Shown here: positions 16,805 through 25,438 of the stretch, in pieces
Numbering within the stretch: position 1 is the first letter of the stretch
How the letters are laid out: each line of letters begins with the position of its first letter
From: Desulfosporosinus hippei DSM 8344
GTDB lineage: Bacteria; Bacillota; Desulfitobacteriia; Desulfitobacteriales; Desulfitobacteriaceae
Assembly (NCBI RefSeq): GCF_900100785.1
Contig: NZ_FNCP01000001.1
Span: 248,001-312,000 of the forward strand
Reading direction: 5' to 3'
DNA length: 64,000 nt
Made by a program: the position numbers and the translations under genes
Notes under the pieces: generated by a model
What the model was told of the DNA's origin: nothing
Seen by the model: the letters and a program-made list of their open reading frames with translations, nothing else
Database searches by the model: none

Positions 16805-18802
16805 TTAACGGAGTAATTGGAGAACGCCTTGAGGCTGTTGGTTGGCCTGAGCCATCATTGCTTGTGCGGCTTGGGTCAGGATGTTGTTCTTTTGGAACTG
16901 CATCATTTCTTTGGCCATGTCTACATCCCGGATGCGAGACTCAGCAGCTGTTAAGTTCTCGCTGGAGGTTCCAAGGTTAGAAATGGTGTGTTCCAGACGA
17001 TTCTGATAAGCACCTAGCTTAGAGCGTTCAGCGGATACGTTTTGAATAGCGTCATCCAAAACACTGATAGCTGCGGTTGCTTTTTCGTGGCTGGAAACAT
17101 CAAGCGCATACTCAGTAGTAGTATTAGATGTGCCATCAGTTACTTCCTTAGTAGCTTTGAGAACAGCTTTATTACCGTTGCTGGCAGTAATAGTTGCCCC
17201 AGCCTCAGTACCAGAAATGTTTAAAGCCTCTGAACGCATATCATTAACTTCAACTGTCATGCTTTGAGCGGTATTTGCACCCACCTGGAAAGTGGCCTGA
17301 AATCCGTCTTTCGAAGTGCTGTTGGTTGTAACCGTAGGCTCAGTGAGAGACTCTTGACCTGTTTTTTGAGTCAATGTTAATTTATCACCAGTCACTGTAG
17401 CAGTATACTTCTGATTAAGCGCAGAATTACTATTGACAGCATTAGCCAAACGTGTAACTTGCTCTGTTAGCGTGCTACCTGCCAACATTGCGGTTCCATC
17501 AGCCAAGCCTGCATCGCTACTGTCAGAGGTTACCGCAATATCTACACCATCTACGGTAATACGTCCACCATCGGCAATTGGGGATACAAAACCGATATTA
17601 TACTTGCCTGCCGAAGCAGTCGCAAGGCCGTCAACAACATTAGTATCTATTAAGTCTACTCCAGTAGCTTTAGTAGCTCTTTCCGTCAAAGTTATGGTAT
17701 TGTCTTTGACAGTCGCTTCAAAGCGGCCACCTAAAGCGGCATTTGTATTTGCATTAATTGCAGCAGCGATTTCCTTCGCTTGAGCTTCAGGATCAGCACT
17801 TATATTAAACTGACCAGAAGCTGGACTAGCGTTAGCGGCTACTGCTGTTAATGTTTGACCTGCAATTTGCAATGAATCTCCGACGACTGAAAATGCTTTA
17901 TCAAGATTAAAGGTATATTTGCCTTGAATTTCTTTAACGCTAGCCGTTGTCTGAGCATCGGTTAATGTGCCTGCTCCAACAACACTAGAGGTCAAAGCCA
18001 CTCCTGTAGCTTCTCCATCTGCCTCAGTTAACGTTATTACGCCTGCAGCAGCTGAAACATTGCCGAAACGCTCATGCAAGTTTTTGTTTTCATTAATAGC
18101 AGCGGCTAAGCTAGCAGCCTGACTAGTTGCCGTTCCAGCTGTATCCGGGGTTCCATCAATGCTAAATTGACCAAGAGATGCATCAGCAGCACCAGATACA
18201 GCTGTGAAGGTTTCGCCACCAACTACAACTGTTGATCCAGCAGCAAGAGTGTCCGTGTCATCAACAGTCAGAGTATACACACCGTTTACTTCTGCTGTCG
18301 AGCCTGTTACTTCTGCAAATGCAGCAGTGTCGCCAGCGATACCACCACGAGTTATAGTTTTGAGGTCAGCAGTGATTTTTTCACCGCCACCATTCAACAG
18401 TTTTTGAGTATTAAACTCAGTAGTGTTACCGATACGGTTTATTTCGGAAGTAAGCTGATTCATTTCCTTCTGAATTTCGCTACGGTCGGAAGTGGTGTTA
18501 GTATCGTTCGCAGACTGAGTTGCAAGCTCTTTCATTCTTTGCAGAATGCTATGAGTTTCGCTTAATGCACCTTCAGCAGTCTGGATCATGGAAATACCAT
18601 CTTGAGAGTTACGGGCAGCTTGGTCAAGACCACGAATTTGACCGCGCATTTTTTCGGAGATAGCAAGACCTGCAGCGTCATCGCCAGCTTTGTTAATGCG
18701 AAGACCTGATGACAGTTTTTCTAAGGACTTGCTGCTATTAGCAGTGTTGGTACTCATCTGGCGATATGTGTTGAGAGAAGCCATGTTGTGATTAATAATC
18801 AT
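16805..18802 (-). CDS. hag: Flagellin, long form with three internal modules
   Basis: Flagellin is the filament subunit, exported through the flagellar type III system. The start MIINHNMASLNTYRQMS is chosen for its AGGAGG site; 11 further codons upstream are open but are leader RNA. The conserved D0/D1 N-terminus covers about 1-150 and the C-terminus about 590-665, ending QPQGVLQLLR. The middle, about 174-489, contains three related modules, each starting with G.Y.. and running through an (A)AAIN/ANAVN helix to a beta strand TxTLT. At 665 residues it is more than twice the 304-residue Bacillus Hag. Upstream lie a sigma-28 promoter and CsrA-type GGA sites. Confidence 0.96.
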   Translation of the reverse strand: MIINHNMASLNTYRQMSTNTANSSKSLEKLSSGLRINKAGDDAAGLAISEKMRGQIRGLDQAARNSQDGISMIQTAEGALSETHSILQRMKELATQSANDTNTTSDRSEIQKEMNQLTSEINRIGNTTEFNTQKLLNGGGEKITADLKTITRGGIAGDTAAFAEVTGSTAEVNGVYTLTVDDTDTLAAGSTVVVGGETFTAVSGAADASLGQFSIDGTPDTAGTATSQAASLAAAINENKNLHERFGNVSAAAGVITLTEADGEATGVALTSSVVGAGTLTDAQTTASVKEIQGKYTFNLDKAFSVVGDSLQIAGQTLTAVAANASPASGQFNISADPEAQAKEIAAAINANTNAALGGRFEATVKDNTITLTERATKATGVDLIDTNVVDGLATASAGKYNIGFVSPIADGGRITVDGVDIAVTSDSSDAGLADGTAMLAGSTLTEQVTRLANAVNSNSALNQKYTATVTGDKLTLTQKTGQESLTEPTVTTNSTSKDGFQATFQVGANTAQSMTVEVNDMRSEALNISGTEAGATITASNGNKAVLKATKEVTDGTSNTTTEYALDVSSHEKATAAISVLDDAIQNVSAERSKLGAYQNRLEHTISNLGTSSENLTAAESRIRDVDMAKEMMQFQKNNILTQAAQAMMAQANQQPQGVLQLLR

Positions 18803-18808
18803 TATATA

Positions 18809-18842
18809 TTCCTCCTTGATTTTAATGCCAGGCATCCTTGCC
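18809..18842 (-). promoter_or_regulatory. Candidate CsrA-binding sites in the flagellin leader
   Basis: The leader RNA has AAGGAGGAA over the ribosome site (18809-18817) and, just upstream, a small hairpin GGCA-AGGA-TGCC (18831-18842) showing AGGA in the loop, the classical CsrA ligand. Three more GGA triplets lie further up, in and next to a CCGGC/GCCGG stem. In Bacillus subtilis CsrA blocks hag translation at two such sites and FliW relieves it; csrA and fliW are the next genes here. Confidence 0.6.
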
Positions 18843-18927
18843 CGTGCATTTTCCGGCTGACTATTGGCTCCTCTTCGCTCTCCGGCCGGTTAAGCTAAAG
18901 GCTACCTAATTAGTTCGCTTAATCTCT

Positions 18928-18954
18928 TTATCGGTTAGCTCTCTTCACGGCTTA
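18928..18954 (-). promoter_or_regulatory. Sigma-28 (SigD/FliA) promoter of the flagellin gene
   Basis: On the minus strand TAAG, a 15-base spacer, then ACCGATAA. Against TAAA-N15-GCCGATAA it matches three of four and seven of eight bases. The predicted start gives a leader of about 120 bases before the flagellin ATG. Confidence 0.75.
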
Positions 18955-19083
18955 AGTCTGGCTAGGGCTAAATTTAGGCATATACTTCTTCCTTAATCGC
19001 TTTTTCTTCAAATTCCTCCTGTTTTAACTCAATCAACTAAATCGAGAAAATAGTAGAATCATTAAGAGCAAAATCTAAAAGAA

Positions 19084-19123
19084 AAGTCACTGAAATACTT
19101 GCAAGTTAAGTATTCAGTGACTT
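19084..19123 (-). terminator. Terminator after csrA
   Basis: An imperfect stem, AAGTCACTGA-ATACTT against AAGTATTTCAGTGACTT with one bulge, followed on the minus strand by TTTTCTTTT. It ends the flgM-csrA operon before the flagellin promoter. Confidence 0.75.
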
Positions 19124-19274
19124 AAATAATCAAATAGTATCCTCTACAAAACTCATAAGCTTAATTCTAAGTAAAAATATTTACCACCAAGAAGTGGATA
19201 TTCCTAAATTACAGAAAGTAACGAACTAATGCAAAGATGCTAATAGAATCAAGAAGTAAGACGCTCAATGCTTC

Positions 19275-19508
19275 TTACTTCTTAATTTGCAATGATTTCA
19301 GCCTATCCAACCCAGAGATAATATTTGGAACGACGGCTTGTTTGTTTTCTGCTGCAATAGCATCATAAATCTCACCCCGAAAAATCTTGATCGCTTTAGG
19401 GGCTTCAATGGTTAGCCGGATGTTATCACCTTTGATACTCGCAACCGTCACTACAATGTTGTCGCCGATGACGATTCGTTCACCAACCTTGCGGGTAAGA
19501 GCCAACAT
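19275..19508 (-). CDS. csrA: Carbon storage regulator CsrA
   Basis: CsrA is a dimeric RNA-binding protein that represses translation by covering GGA motifs. The sequence MLALTRKVGERIVIGDNIVVTV is typical, with the RNA-contact strand IRLTIEAPKAIKIFRGEIY. At 77 residues it is slightly longer than most because of a C-terminal extension (ISGLDRLKSLQIKK). It follows fliW by one base; the ribosome site is formed by the last fliW codons. Its likely target is the flagellin mRNA encoded next. Confidence 0.96.
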   Translation of the reverse strand: MLALTRKVGERIVIGDNIVVTVASIKGDNIRLTIEAPKAIKIFRGEIYDAIAAENKQAVVPNIISGLDRLKSLQIKK

Positions 19509-19509
19509 A

Positions 19510-19968
19510 TTACCTTCCCCCTTCGACCGCTTCTTTAGGAAAGCCGTCAGGAAATAGTTTATGTTTTATAGAGTATTCTGGTTTGTCTAGTATTATTTGT
19601 TTACCGGTACAATTCAGTATATTCATCACTACAGGCGCCAACAGGTTCGCCGTCATATCTTCGAGCTTTTCCTTAACACTTGCAATCAAAAATACTTGCG
19701 GTGGATTTGATTGGGAAAGATCCAACTCTTTGGCCACCTCATCTTCAAGAATAAATTCATAATCTTGAAAAAAAGCAAAAGGATTAACTAATAAGAAAGT
19801 CAAATTGACTTCTGTCGTTGACTGCAGATATGAAAAGGGACTTTCTTCTTCAAGGGGTATGAATGCAAAATTCTTTTCCTCAGGAAAACCCGGTATTCCC
19901 TGAGGGAATTTAAATAATTGTTTTTCAGCTACTTCCAGTTCACCGAATCTAGTCGACTTTATTTTCAT
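19510..19968 (-). CDS. fliW: Flagellar assembly factor FliW
   Basis: FliW binds flagellin and CsrA in a partner switch: when flagellin is exported, freed FliW binds CsrA and lifts repression of flagellin translation. The 152-residue protein has the family start (KIKSTRFGELEVAEKQLFKFPQGIPGF) and the conserved core around AFIPLEEESPFSYLQS. AGGAGG precedes the ATG. It lies between the DUF6470 gene and csrA, as in Bacillus. Confidence 0.96.
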   Translation of the reverse strand: MKIKSTRFGELEVAEKQLFKFPQGIPGFPEEKNFAFIPLEEESPFSYLQSTTEVNLTFLLVNPFAFFQDYEFILEDEVAKELDLSQSNPPQVFLIASVKEKLEDMTANLLAPVVMNILNCTGKQIILDKPEYSIKHKLFPDGFPKEAVEGGR

Positions 19969-20057
19969 AGTATTTCCTCCTAGGTGGAGTTATCCAAATC
20001 TCAAATCCAACTATAGTGTCAGTTGAGACTATTAATACCCATTATAAAATTATCTCC

Positions 20058-20606
20058 TCAGACCTTGACATCTACGACGGAAATTTCGACCCTCGGATAT
20101 TGTGTGACCTGTACATTCACACTACCGGGTTGGTAATTCCCCTCTATGGTACCCCATTTTAAGTTCAAATCCACTCTTCCATACTTTGGGTTAAATTGAA
20201 CCGGATTAGCTTGATAATGAATTTCCGGAGATTCAATATATGCATAAGTTATCTCCGGGGCTTCGGAAAGAGCAGAATTGGCAGCTATATCGACTATCGC
20301 ATCGGTATTACTCTCAATCCGAGCCAGTTGGTTTCCTTCTTGAGCAATCCTGGCAATAGCATCCATTGCAGTTTGCCTGCCCAGGGCCGCGTTATCCCTA
20401 GCAAAGTCGGCGATATTTTTCAGTCCGATTGAGTAACGACAGGGATATTGATCAATCGTCAGCTCACCGCGGGGTTGGTAAATCTCTACTGTCGGCGGAG
20501 TTGTCTCTATTTGCACCTTGGGTTGAGTGGTTTGCAGACTTAGCTTAGCATTATTATTAGTATATTCCAGACGGATGGGTTGGGTAGAAATATTGATTTG
20601 GAGCAT
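20058..20606 (-). CDS. YviE-like DUF6470 family protein
   Basis: A 182-residue protein with beta-rich repeats at both ends (QINISTQPIRLEYTNNNAKL; QVTQYPRVEISVVDVKV) and a helical centre (RDNAALGRQTAMDAIARIAQEG). It matches in position and pattern yviE of Bacillus, which lies between flgL and fliW; the family is DUF6470 and has no known function. A GGGAGG site is 8 bases before the ATG. The repeated P.V.I..TPPTVEIYQPRGEL pattern is characteristic. Confidence 0.8.
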   Translation of the reverse strand: MLQINISTQPIRLEYTNNNAKLSLQTTQPKVQIETTPPTVEIYQPRGELTIDQYPCRYSIGLKNIADFARDNAALGRQTAMDAIARIAQEGNQLARIESNTDAIVDIAANSALSEAPEITYAYIESPEIHYQANPVQFNPKYGRVDLNLKWGTIEGNYQPGSVNVQVTQYPRVEISVVDVKV

Positions 20607-20634
20607 GGAAGTGCCTCCCTTCCGTTACGTACTA

Positions 20635-21543
20635 TTATCTAAGAAAGTCTGCTAAAGACATGGGCATTATCGATGCCCCAATTTGAAGGGCCATCTTGTA
20701 GACATTCTCCGCGTTTTTATAATCAATAATCCCTTTTGCCACATCTATATAGTCATTATTTGCTTGATCCTCTGCAATAATAGTATTGCTGCCATCCAAC
20801 ATATTTTTAGCCATCTCGTACATTGACATTCGTGCTCCTAATTCCGTATGAGACTGCAACATACTGGAATGATCCTCCTCTATCAGAGCCAAGCCAGTTT
20901 CGGAAAGCCATTCTTGATCTTCTGTAGAACCTGACTTCAAATGATTTTTGATGTCTATTAGGTCATTTAAGATTTTTAAATTCGGGCCAAACACATCCTC
21001 CCCCGTCAGATTCACACTATCCTGACTGGGAGTGGAAATCCCCGGATGAATAGGCATAGATATCTTCTGATTGTCCCCATTATAGGTGATTGTATCTCCA
21101 TCACGAATAAAGGGAGTAGTCTTATCATTCTGTCCCGCGAAAATATAGCGCCCTCCCAGCTGAGAGTTACCAATATTAATCATCTGATTGATTAGATTAT
21201 CCACTGAATCCCCAATTGCTTGGATGGCTGATTGAGGGTTTGTACCGTTACTAGCCTGAACGACTTGCTCCTTAATGCTAATCATAATCGAACTCAAATC
21301 CTGCATGTCATCATCAGTAGTATTCATCCAGCTAAGTGCATCCTCAGCATTTTGAGTATACTGATTATTCAGCTCCATACTGGTACTGTATCGCAAACTC
21401 CGCACTGCTTTAATCGGGTCATCCGAGGGAGCATGGAGAGCTTTGCCATCTGCTAGTTGGGTCTGAATCTTGAGTGACTTTTCCAGAGACCTGTTGAGGC
21501 TGCCCAGAAAGTTGGAACTGATCGTATTATTAGTGATTCTCAT
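20635..21543 (-). CDS. flgL: Flagellar hook-associated protein FlgL (HAP3)
   Basis: FlgL is the junction protein between HAP1 and the filament, related to flagellin. The N-terminus MRITNNTISSNFLGSLNRSLEKSLKIQ and the DAENVYKMALQ-like C-terminal helix (DYKNAENVYKMALQIGASIM) are typical. Length 302 is normal. AGGAGG lies upstream of the ATG, 14 bases after flgK. Confidence 0.95.
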   Translation of the reverse strand: MRITNNTISSNFLGSLNRSLEKSLKIQTQLADGKALHAPSDDPIKAVRSLRYSTSMELNNQYTQNAEDALSWMNTTDDDMQDLSSIMISIKEQVVQASNGTNPQSAIQAIGDSVDNLINQMINIGNSQLGGRYIFAGQNDKTTPFIRDGDTITYNGDNQKISMPIHPGISTPSQDSVNLTGEDVFGPNLKILNDLIDIKNHLKSGSTEDQEWLSETGLALIEEDHSSMLQSHTELGARMSMYEMAKNMLDGSNTIIAEDQANNDYIDVAKGIIDYKNAENVYKMALQIGASIMPMSLADFLR

Positions 21544-21557
21544 AGCGGATTACCTCC

Positions 21558-23342
21558 TTATCGACCTACAACGCCTGTGCCGTTAATCAATTTATCCAGC
21601 ATTTCATCCATGGCTGTCAAAACCCTTGCAGCCGCATTATAGCCTTTTTGAAATCTAATCATATCGGTCATTTCTTCGTCCATATTTACTCCTGATGTGG
21701 AGGCTCTGAGATTAGTTAGGTGATCTATTACCGTCTGTTGATTCGTGTACAGACGTTGGGCATCTTGTGATTGAATTCCTAATGTACCGATCATTGATGT
21801 GTAAAAGGCATCTAATGAAATGTTACCCAGAGTAGCAGAAACATCAGTTTTCAAAGAATTGCCCAACAAAATAGCATTATCTCCACTTGCATTATTACTG
21901 GTGGACAAGGAAAAATTGTACGTATTATTTATAGCAGGAGCACTTAGTGAGGAAGTGTCGATGCTAATAGTCATTCCTTTTAGAGTGAGCTGATGTGGAC
22001 TTGACCCAGTTACATCTGAGCTCCAATTAGTGCCACCATCAGTAGAGTAGCTAATTCCGCTAACCTTGCCAAGTCCATCAAGAGAAGCAACCTTAACCAT
22101 GACTGCAGTCGGGGTTGATCCACCCGTATAAGTACCTGTAAGCGTTACCGAAGGTATTTCACTATCAGTGTTTGTCGAACTAGGCGTGACTACCATTCCA
22201 TTAGCCGCGGTTTTAGCTGCTAAAATAGCTAATCCAGCTGCTGAATCTGTGATTTCATGATTGACCGTTATCGCGTTGAGCCAAGCACCATCCGCAAGAG
22301 CACCTGCCCCTTTGTAGTCTGTATTGCTGTCTGCCCCAAAGAAATTGCGCCCAGAGACATTATCTGTACCGTAACCTGAACGATGCACTGCATTGAAATC
22401 CTGCAATAAGAACTTGCTAACTTTATCCAAGCTGGTCATGTATGCAAAAATCCCGGTTGAAGATGAATCCCGAGAATCGAGCAATGCCTTTACTTCCCCA
22501 TTCGTAAAGTCTACCGGCGAACCATTGGATGCAATGGTCACTTTGGTAACTTCATAACCAAACGTCGGATCGATAGTTGTTGCAGTACTTAGCTCAGTAT
22601 GACCGGAGTCATTTACTAAGTTCAAACTACCGGACTTTATCGTGTATTTCCCCGAACTATCTTCTTGTACAGAAATATTAACGAGCTTCGATAGTTGATC
22701 CACGAGTAAATCCCTTGAGTCGCGTAAATCATTAGCATGGTCGTTGCCCCCTACCTCAGTGAAGGCAATTTGCTGATTAAGTGTATGAATGTTCGAGGTT
22801 ATTTGATTAATACTCTTTACATCTAATTCAATTGCTGAGTTAATGTTTTCGACTGTATCTTTAAGTTGCTGAGCTGCATGCTGGATGGTATTCACAACCG
22901 CAACTCCCTGCTGTGCTACAGTGGTACGAGCCCCGGTATCGGAAGCATTGGTCGAGAGCGTCTGCCAAGCCGTCCAAAATTGATTAAGCACTGTCTGAAC
23001 CCCTGTATCCGAAGGTTCACTAAAGACATCTTCCATCTTACTTAGGGCTTCACTGTTTGTTTGACTGTAGCCAAGAGTTGAGGATTCTTTCCACAATTGT
23101 CGATCGGTAAAAGTATCTCTGGCTCTCATGATAGACCCTACTGCAACTCCGGCACCCGCTTGATTCTGTCCACGACTACCATAGACCTCGCCTGTCGGGA
23201 AGACAGTAACCATGTTGACCCTTTGCCTGGAATAGCCATCTGTACTGGCATTGGCAATGTTATGACCCACCGTATCCAGCCCGGCCTGCTGAGCATATAA
23301 ACTTCTGGATAATATATTTATACCGCCAAAGGTGGAACCCAT
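21558..23342 (-). CDS. flgK: Flagellar hook-associated protein FlgK (HAP1)
   Basis: FlgK is the first junction protein on the hook. It has the rod/hook N-terminal motif (GLDTVGHNIANASTDGYSRQRVNM), a long Ser/Thr/Gly/Asn-rich beta-domain centre, and the C-terminal motif GVNMDEEMTDMIRFQKGYNAAARVLTAMDEMLD. At 594 residues it is longer than Bacillus FlgK (507), the excess lying in the centre. GGAGG precedes the ATG; flgN ends 4 bases upstream. Confidence 0.96.
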   Translation of the reverse strand: MGSTFGGINILSRSLYAQQAGLDTVGHNIANASTDGYSRQRVNMVTVFPTGEVYGSRGQNQAGAGVAVGSIMRARDTFTDRQLWKESSTLGYSQTNSEALSKMEDVFSEPSDTGVQTVLNQFWTAWQTLSTNASDTGARTTVAQQGVAVVNTIQHAAQQLKDTVENINSAIELDVKSINQITSNIHTLNQQIAFTEVGGNDHANDLRDSRDLLVDQLSKLVNISVQEDSSGKYTIKSGSLNLVNDSGHTELSTATTIDPTFGYEVTKVTIASNGSPVDFTNGEVKALLDSRDSSSTGIFAYMTSLDKVSKFLLQDFNAVHRSGYGTDNVSGRNFFGADSNTDYKGAGALADGAWLNAITVNHEITDSAAGLAILAAKTAANGMVVTPSSTNTDSEIPSVTLTGTYTGGSTPTAVMVKVASLDGLGKVSGISYSTDGGTNWSSDVTGSSPHQLTLKGMTISIDTSSLSAPAINNTYNFSLSTSNNASGDNAILLGNSLKTDVSATLGNISLDAFYTSMIGTLGIQSQDAQRLYTNQQTVIDHLTNLRASTSGVNMDEEMTDMIRFQKGYNAAARVLTAMDEMLDKLINGTGVVGR

Positions 23343-23346
23343 GTCT

Positions 23347-23829
23347 TCAAATCCTCCAATCCATAAGATGTCTCTTTTTAGTCACATCATTCGCTTTCTG
23401 ACCTGGATATGTATAAGTGTTACTCTCTTGATGTGTCATAAGTTCCACTGTATAATCTACAATCTTCATTGCCTGTCGGAGAAGCAGGGAGTTAATCTCA
23501 TGAATTTCTTGTAGTTGAGCAACTACATGGTCAAGATCATGTCTAATTCTATCTAAAGGTGGATAGTAATCCGCAAGTTCGGCTAAAGTCAGGTCTTCAG
23601 GTTTTTTATCTAGTTCCTGCCCTATTTGTTCAGCCCACAAGAGACGTTCTTTTTCCAGCAGATTGACCTTGCTGATGAAAGCCTCTTCTTGAGCTGTTAC
23701 CGATTCAATTTCAAGCAGATTATTTTCTACTAATGCTTTTCGTTTAAGTCCTTCAAGGGTCATAAGTTCCTTGTAGAGTTCAACTTGTCGCTCTAAATTT
23801 TTATTTAAATTTTGAAGTGCTTCAGACAC
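23347..23829 (-). CDS. flgN: FlgN family export chaperone
   Basis: FlgN escorts FlgK and FlgL to the export gate. The 160-residue protein is almost all helix (LNKNLERQVELYKELMTLEGLKRKALVENNL), fits the FlgN family pattern and lies in the usual place between flgM and flgK. It starts at GTG after GGGGGAG. The C-terminal 25 residues are polar and disordered. The family is weakly conserved, so context carries part of the assignment. Confidence 0.85.
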   Translation of the reverse strand: MSEALQNLNKNLERQVELYKELMTLEGLKRKALVENNLLEIESVTAQEEAFISKVNLLEKERLLWAEQIGQELDKKPEDLTLAELADYYPPLDRIRHDLDHVVAQLQEIHEINSLLLRQAMKIVDYTVELMTHQESNTYTYPGQKANDVTKKRHLMDWRI

Positions 23830-23857
23830 GGAAATCTCCCCCTCTGAATTGATAACT

Positions 23858-24136
23858 TTAGTCTTTTTGATAGGCCCTTAATAATATTTCAGCTATCCGT
23901 TGCCCGTCTGCTTGAAACTCTCCACGATCGATCTGTTCTGATAAAGCGCTTACTTTCTCCTCACGAACAGAGGGTATCTCTTTAGCCTTTTGCAGTAAGG
24001 ACTGAAAAACTTGTGCTTTGTCTGAAACGGCAATCTTATCCGCCTCAGAAGCAGTCGTTTTATTTTGAACTTGTTTCAATCGATTAGCAGCTTGAATGCC
24101 ACTTACAGGAGACATAGATGTCCGGTCTATTTTCAT
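23858..24136 (-). CDS. flgM: Anti-sigma-28 factor FlgM
   Basis: FlgM holds sigma-28 inactive until it is exported after hook completion. The protein (92 residues) is disordered in its N-terminal half and ends with the sigma-binding helices (REEKVSALSEQIDRGEFQADGQRIAEILL). The ATG with GGAG 8 bases upstream is preferred to the GTG three codons before. It is the first gene of the leftward flgM-flgN-flgK-flgL-DUF6470-fliW-csrA operon. The sigma-28 gene itself is outside the window. Confidence 0.9.
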   Translation of the reverse strand: MKIDRTSMSPVSGIQAANRLKQVQNKTTASEADKIAVSDKAQVFQSLLQKAKEIPSVREEKVSALSEQIDRGEFQADGQRIAEILLRAYQKD

Positions 24137-24168
24137 TTTGCTCACTCCAAATACATACTCTTATTCTT

Positions 24169-24196
24169 ATATCGTAGATCCCCTTAAAAAACTAAA
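24169..24196 (-). promoter_or_regulatory. Weak sigma-28 promoter candidate of flgM
   Basis: On the minus strand the -10 like TACGATAT is identical to that of flaG and lies about 33 bases before the flgM start. The -35 is poor (TTTA at 16 bases). The shared -10 is the main support. Confidence 0.4.
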
Positions 24197-24443
24197 GAGG
24201 AACTTTTGTTTTTCTATGTAATATTTTCGGCGGGAAGAAAGAGTTCTAGCTGCCCTTCAGTATTTCTTGTATAATAAAGTAAGTTCGCGTCGAAAATTTA
24301 TCATTCCCAAACAAAGGCAATAAGTAAGCTCACTGCATAATTAAAAGCTACTTCCGAATCAAAGACTTGCTACTTTGGCTGAGTAGAGGATACTCCCTAC
24401 TTACCAAACACACACTTACAATCAAACTAGTAAAATTAGGGAC

Positions 24444-24471
24444 TAAAGTTCCCCCCTCAAATTGACGATAT
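24444..24471 (+). promoter_or_regulatory. Sigma-28 (SigD/FliA) promoter of motAB
   Basis: TAAA, a 16-base spacer, then GACGATAT, a full -35 and seven of eight -10 bases. It points at motA, leaving a leader of about 145 bases. Confidence 0.7.
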
Positions 24472-24551
24472 AATTTAGAGTAGGTTTTCTAAATTCTTAT
24501 TTTAACCTTCCCAAAATCCAATTTTGCCAAACACCTACTTAAATAATCAGC

Positions 24552-24622
24552 AAGGGAGGTCAGCCACAATTCCTTTCTACCTACCACGCTCTCTATCTTA
24601 AGGATTTTGTGGCAACAGCAAC
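24552..24622 (+). promoter_or_regulatory. Ribosome site of motA separated from its start by a hairpin
   Basis: No Shine-Dalgarno lies directly before the motA ATG, but AAGGGAGGT is at 24552-24560. Between them GCCACAA (24563-24569) can pair with TTGTGGC (24607-24613), extended by TCCTT/AAGGA. Folding would bring the ribosome site to about 12 bases from the ATG. Confidence 0.45.
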
Positions 24623-25438
24623 ATGGATTTATCAACTATTATAGGTATTATCGTAGGTTTCGGGTGTCTGATCATCGGCTATATACTGGAAGGTGGAAGC
24701 GTAAGTTCCCTAGGAGGCTTTTCCGCTGCCATGATCGTCTTTGGGGGAACAGCCGGGGCTGTTATCATTAGCTTTCCTCTCGCTAACCTTAAGAACCTCC
24801 CTAAATGGATAAAGCTGGCCTTTACTTCTCAAACCTTCGGAACAGAAGAAGCCTATGAGACTTTGTTAAGGTTTTCAGAAAAGGCGCGCAGGGAAGGCTT
24901 ACTCAGTCTGGAGCATGAACTAGAAATTGTAACAGATCGCTTTACTCATCAAGGCATGCAGCTCGTCATAGACGGGACAGACCCGGAAATAACTCGCGAG
25001 ATTTTAGAATCTAATATTACTGTCTTAGAGAAAAGGCATAAGGTCGGAATCTCAGTCTTCGAAGCTGCCGGCGGGTATAGCCCTACAATGGGAATTATCG
25101 GCACAGTTATGGGTCTTGTAATGGTATTAGGAAATCTTTCAGACCCTGAAGCACTCTCCCACTCGATCGCTGCAGCTTTTATCGCTACTCTTTATGGGGT
25201 TGCCTCAGCGAACCTTTTATGGCTTCCCATAGCAACAAAGCTGAAAATGAAGGACAAAGCAGAGATAGCGGCAATGGAGATGGTTCTGGACGGTATCCTC
25301 TCGATTCAAGCAGGACAAAATCCTGCTATTTTAAAAGAAAAACTAAGAACCCATATGGGTTCTACTCTAGCCTCTATAGAAATAGTTAAAGAAGGTTCAG
25401 CCGAGCGCAGACGTGCGGCTGTAAGCGAAAGCCGATGA
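24623..25438 (+). CDS. motA: Flagellar motor stator protein MotA
   Basis: MotA forms the pentameric proton or sodium channel stator with MotB. The 271-residue protein has four membrane segments (starting IIGIIVGFGCLIIGYILEGG; last two around 150-205), a cytoplasmic loop (about 60-140) with the charged residues that meet FliG, and the GTVMGLVMVLGNLSDP motif before TM4. Start is ATG with only a distant ribosome site. The ion type cannot be told with confidence. It overlaps motB by 4 bases (ATGA). Confidence 0.95.
   Translation: MDLSTIIGIIVGFGCLIIGYILEGGSVSSLGGFSAAMIVFGGTAGAVIISFPLANLKNLPKWIKLAFTSQTFGTEEAYETLLRFSEKARREGLLSLEHELEIVTDRFTHQGMQLVIDGTDPEITREILESNITVLEKRHKVGISVFEAAGGYSPTMGIIGTVMGLVMVLGNLSDPEALSHSIAAAFIATLYGVASANLLWLPIATKLKMKDKAEIAAMEMVLDGILSIQAGQNPAILKEKLRTHMGSTLASIEIVKEGSAERRRAAVSESR

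Noticed and set aside
18803-18927. A cyclic-di-GMP riboswitch in the flagellin leader
   Set aside because: The conserved GEMM core and its tetraloop receptor elements are not present; the structure seen fits CsrA-type GGA sites better.
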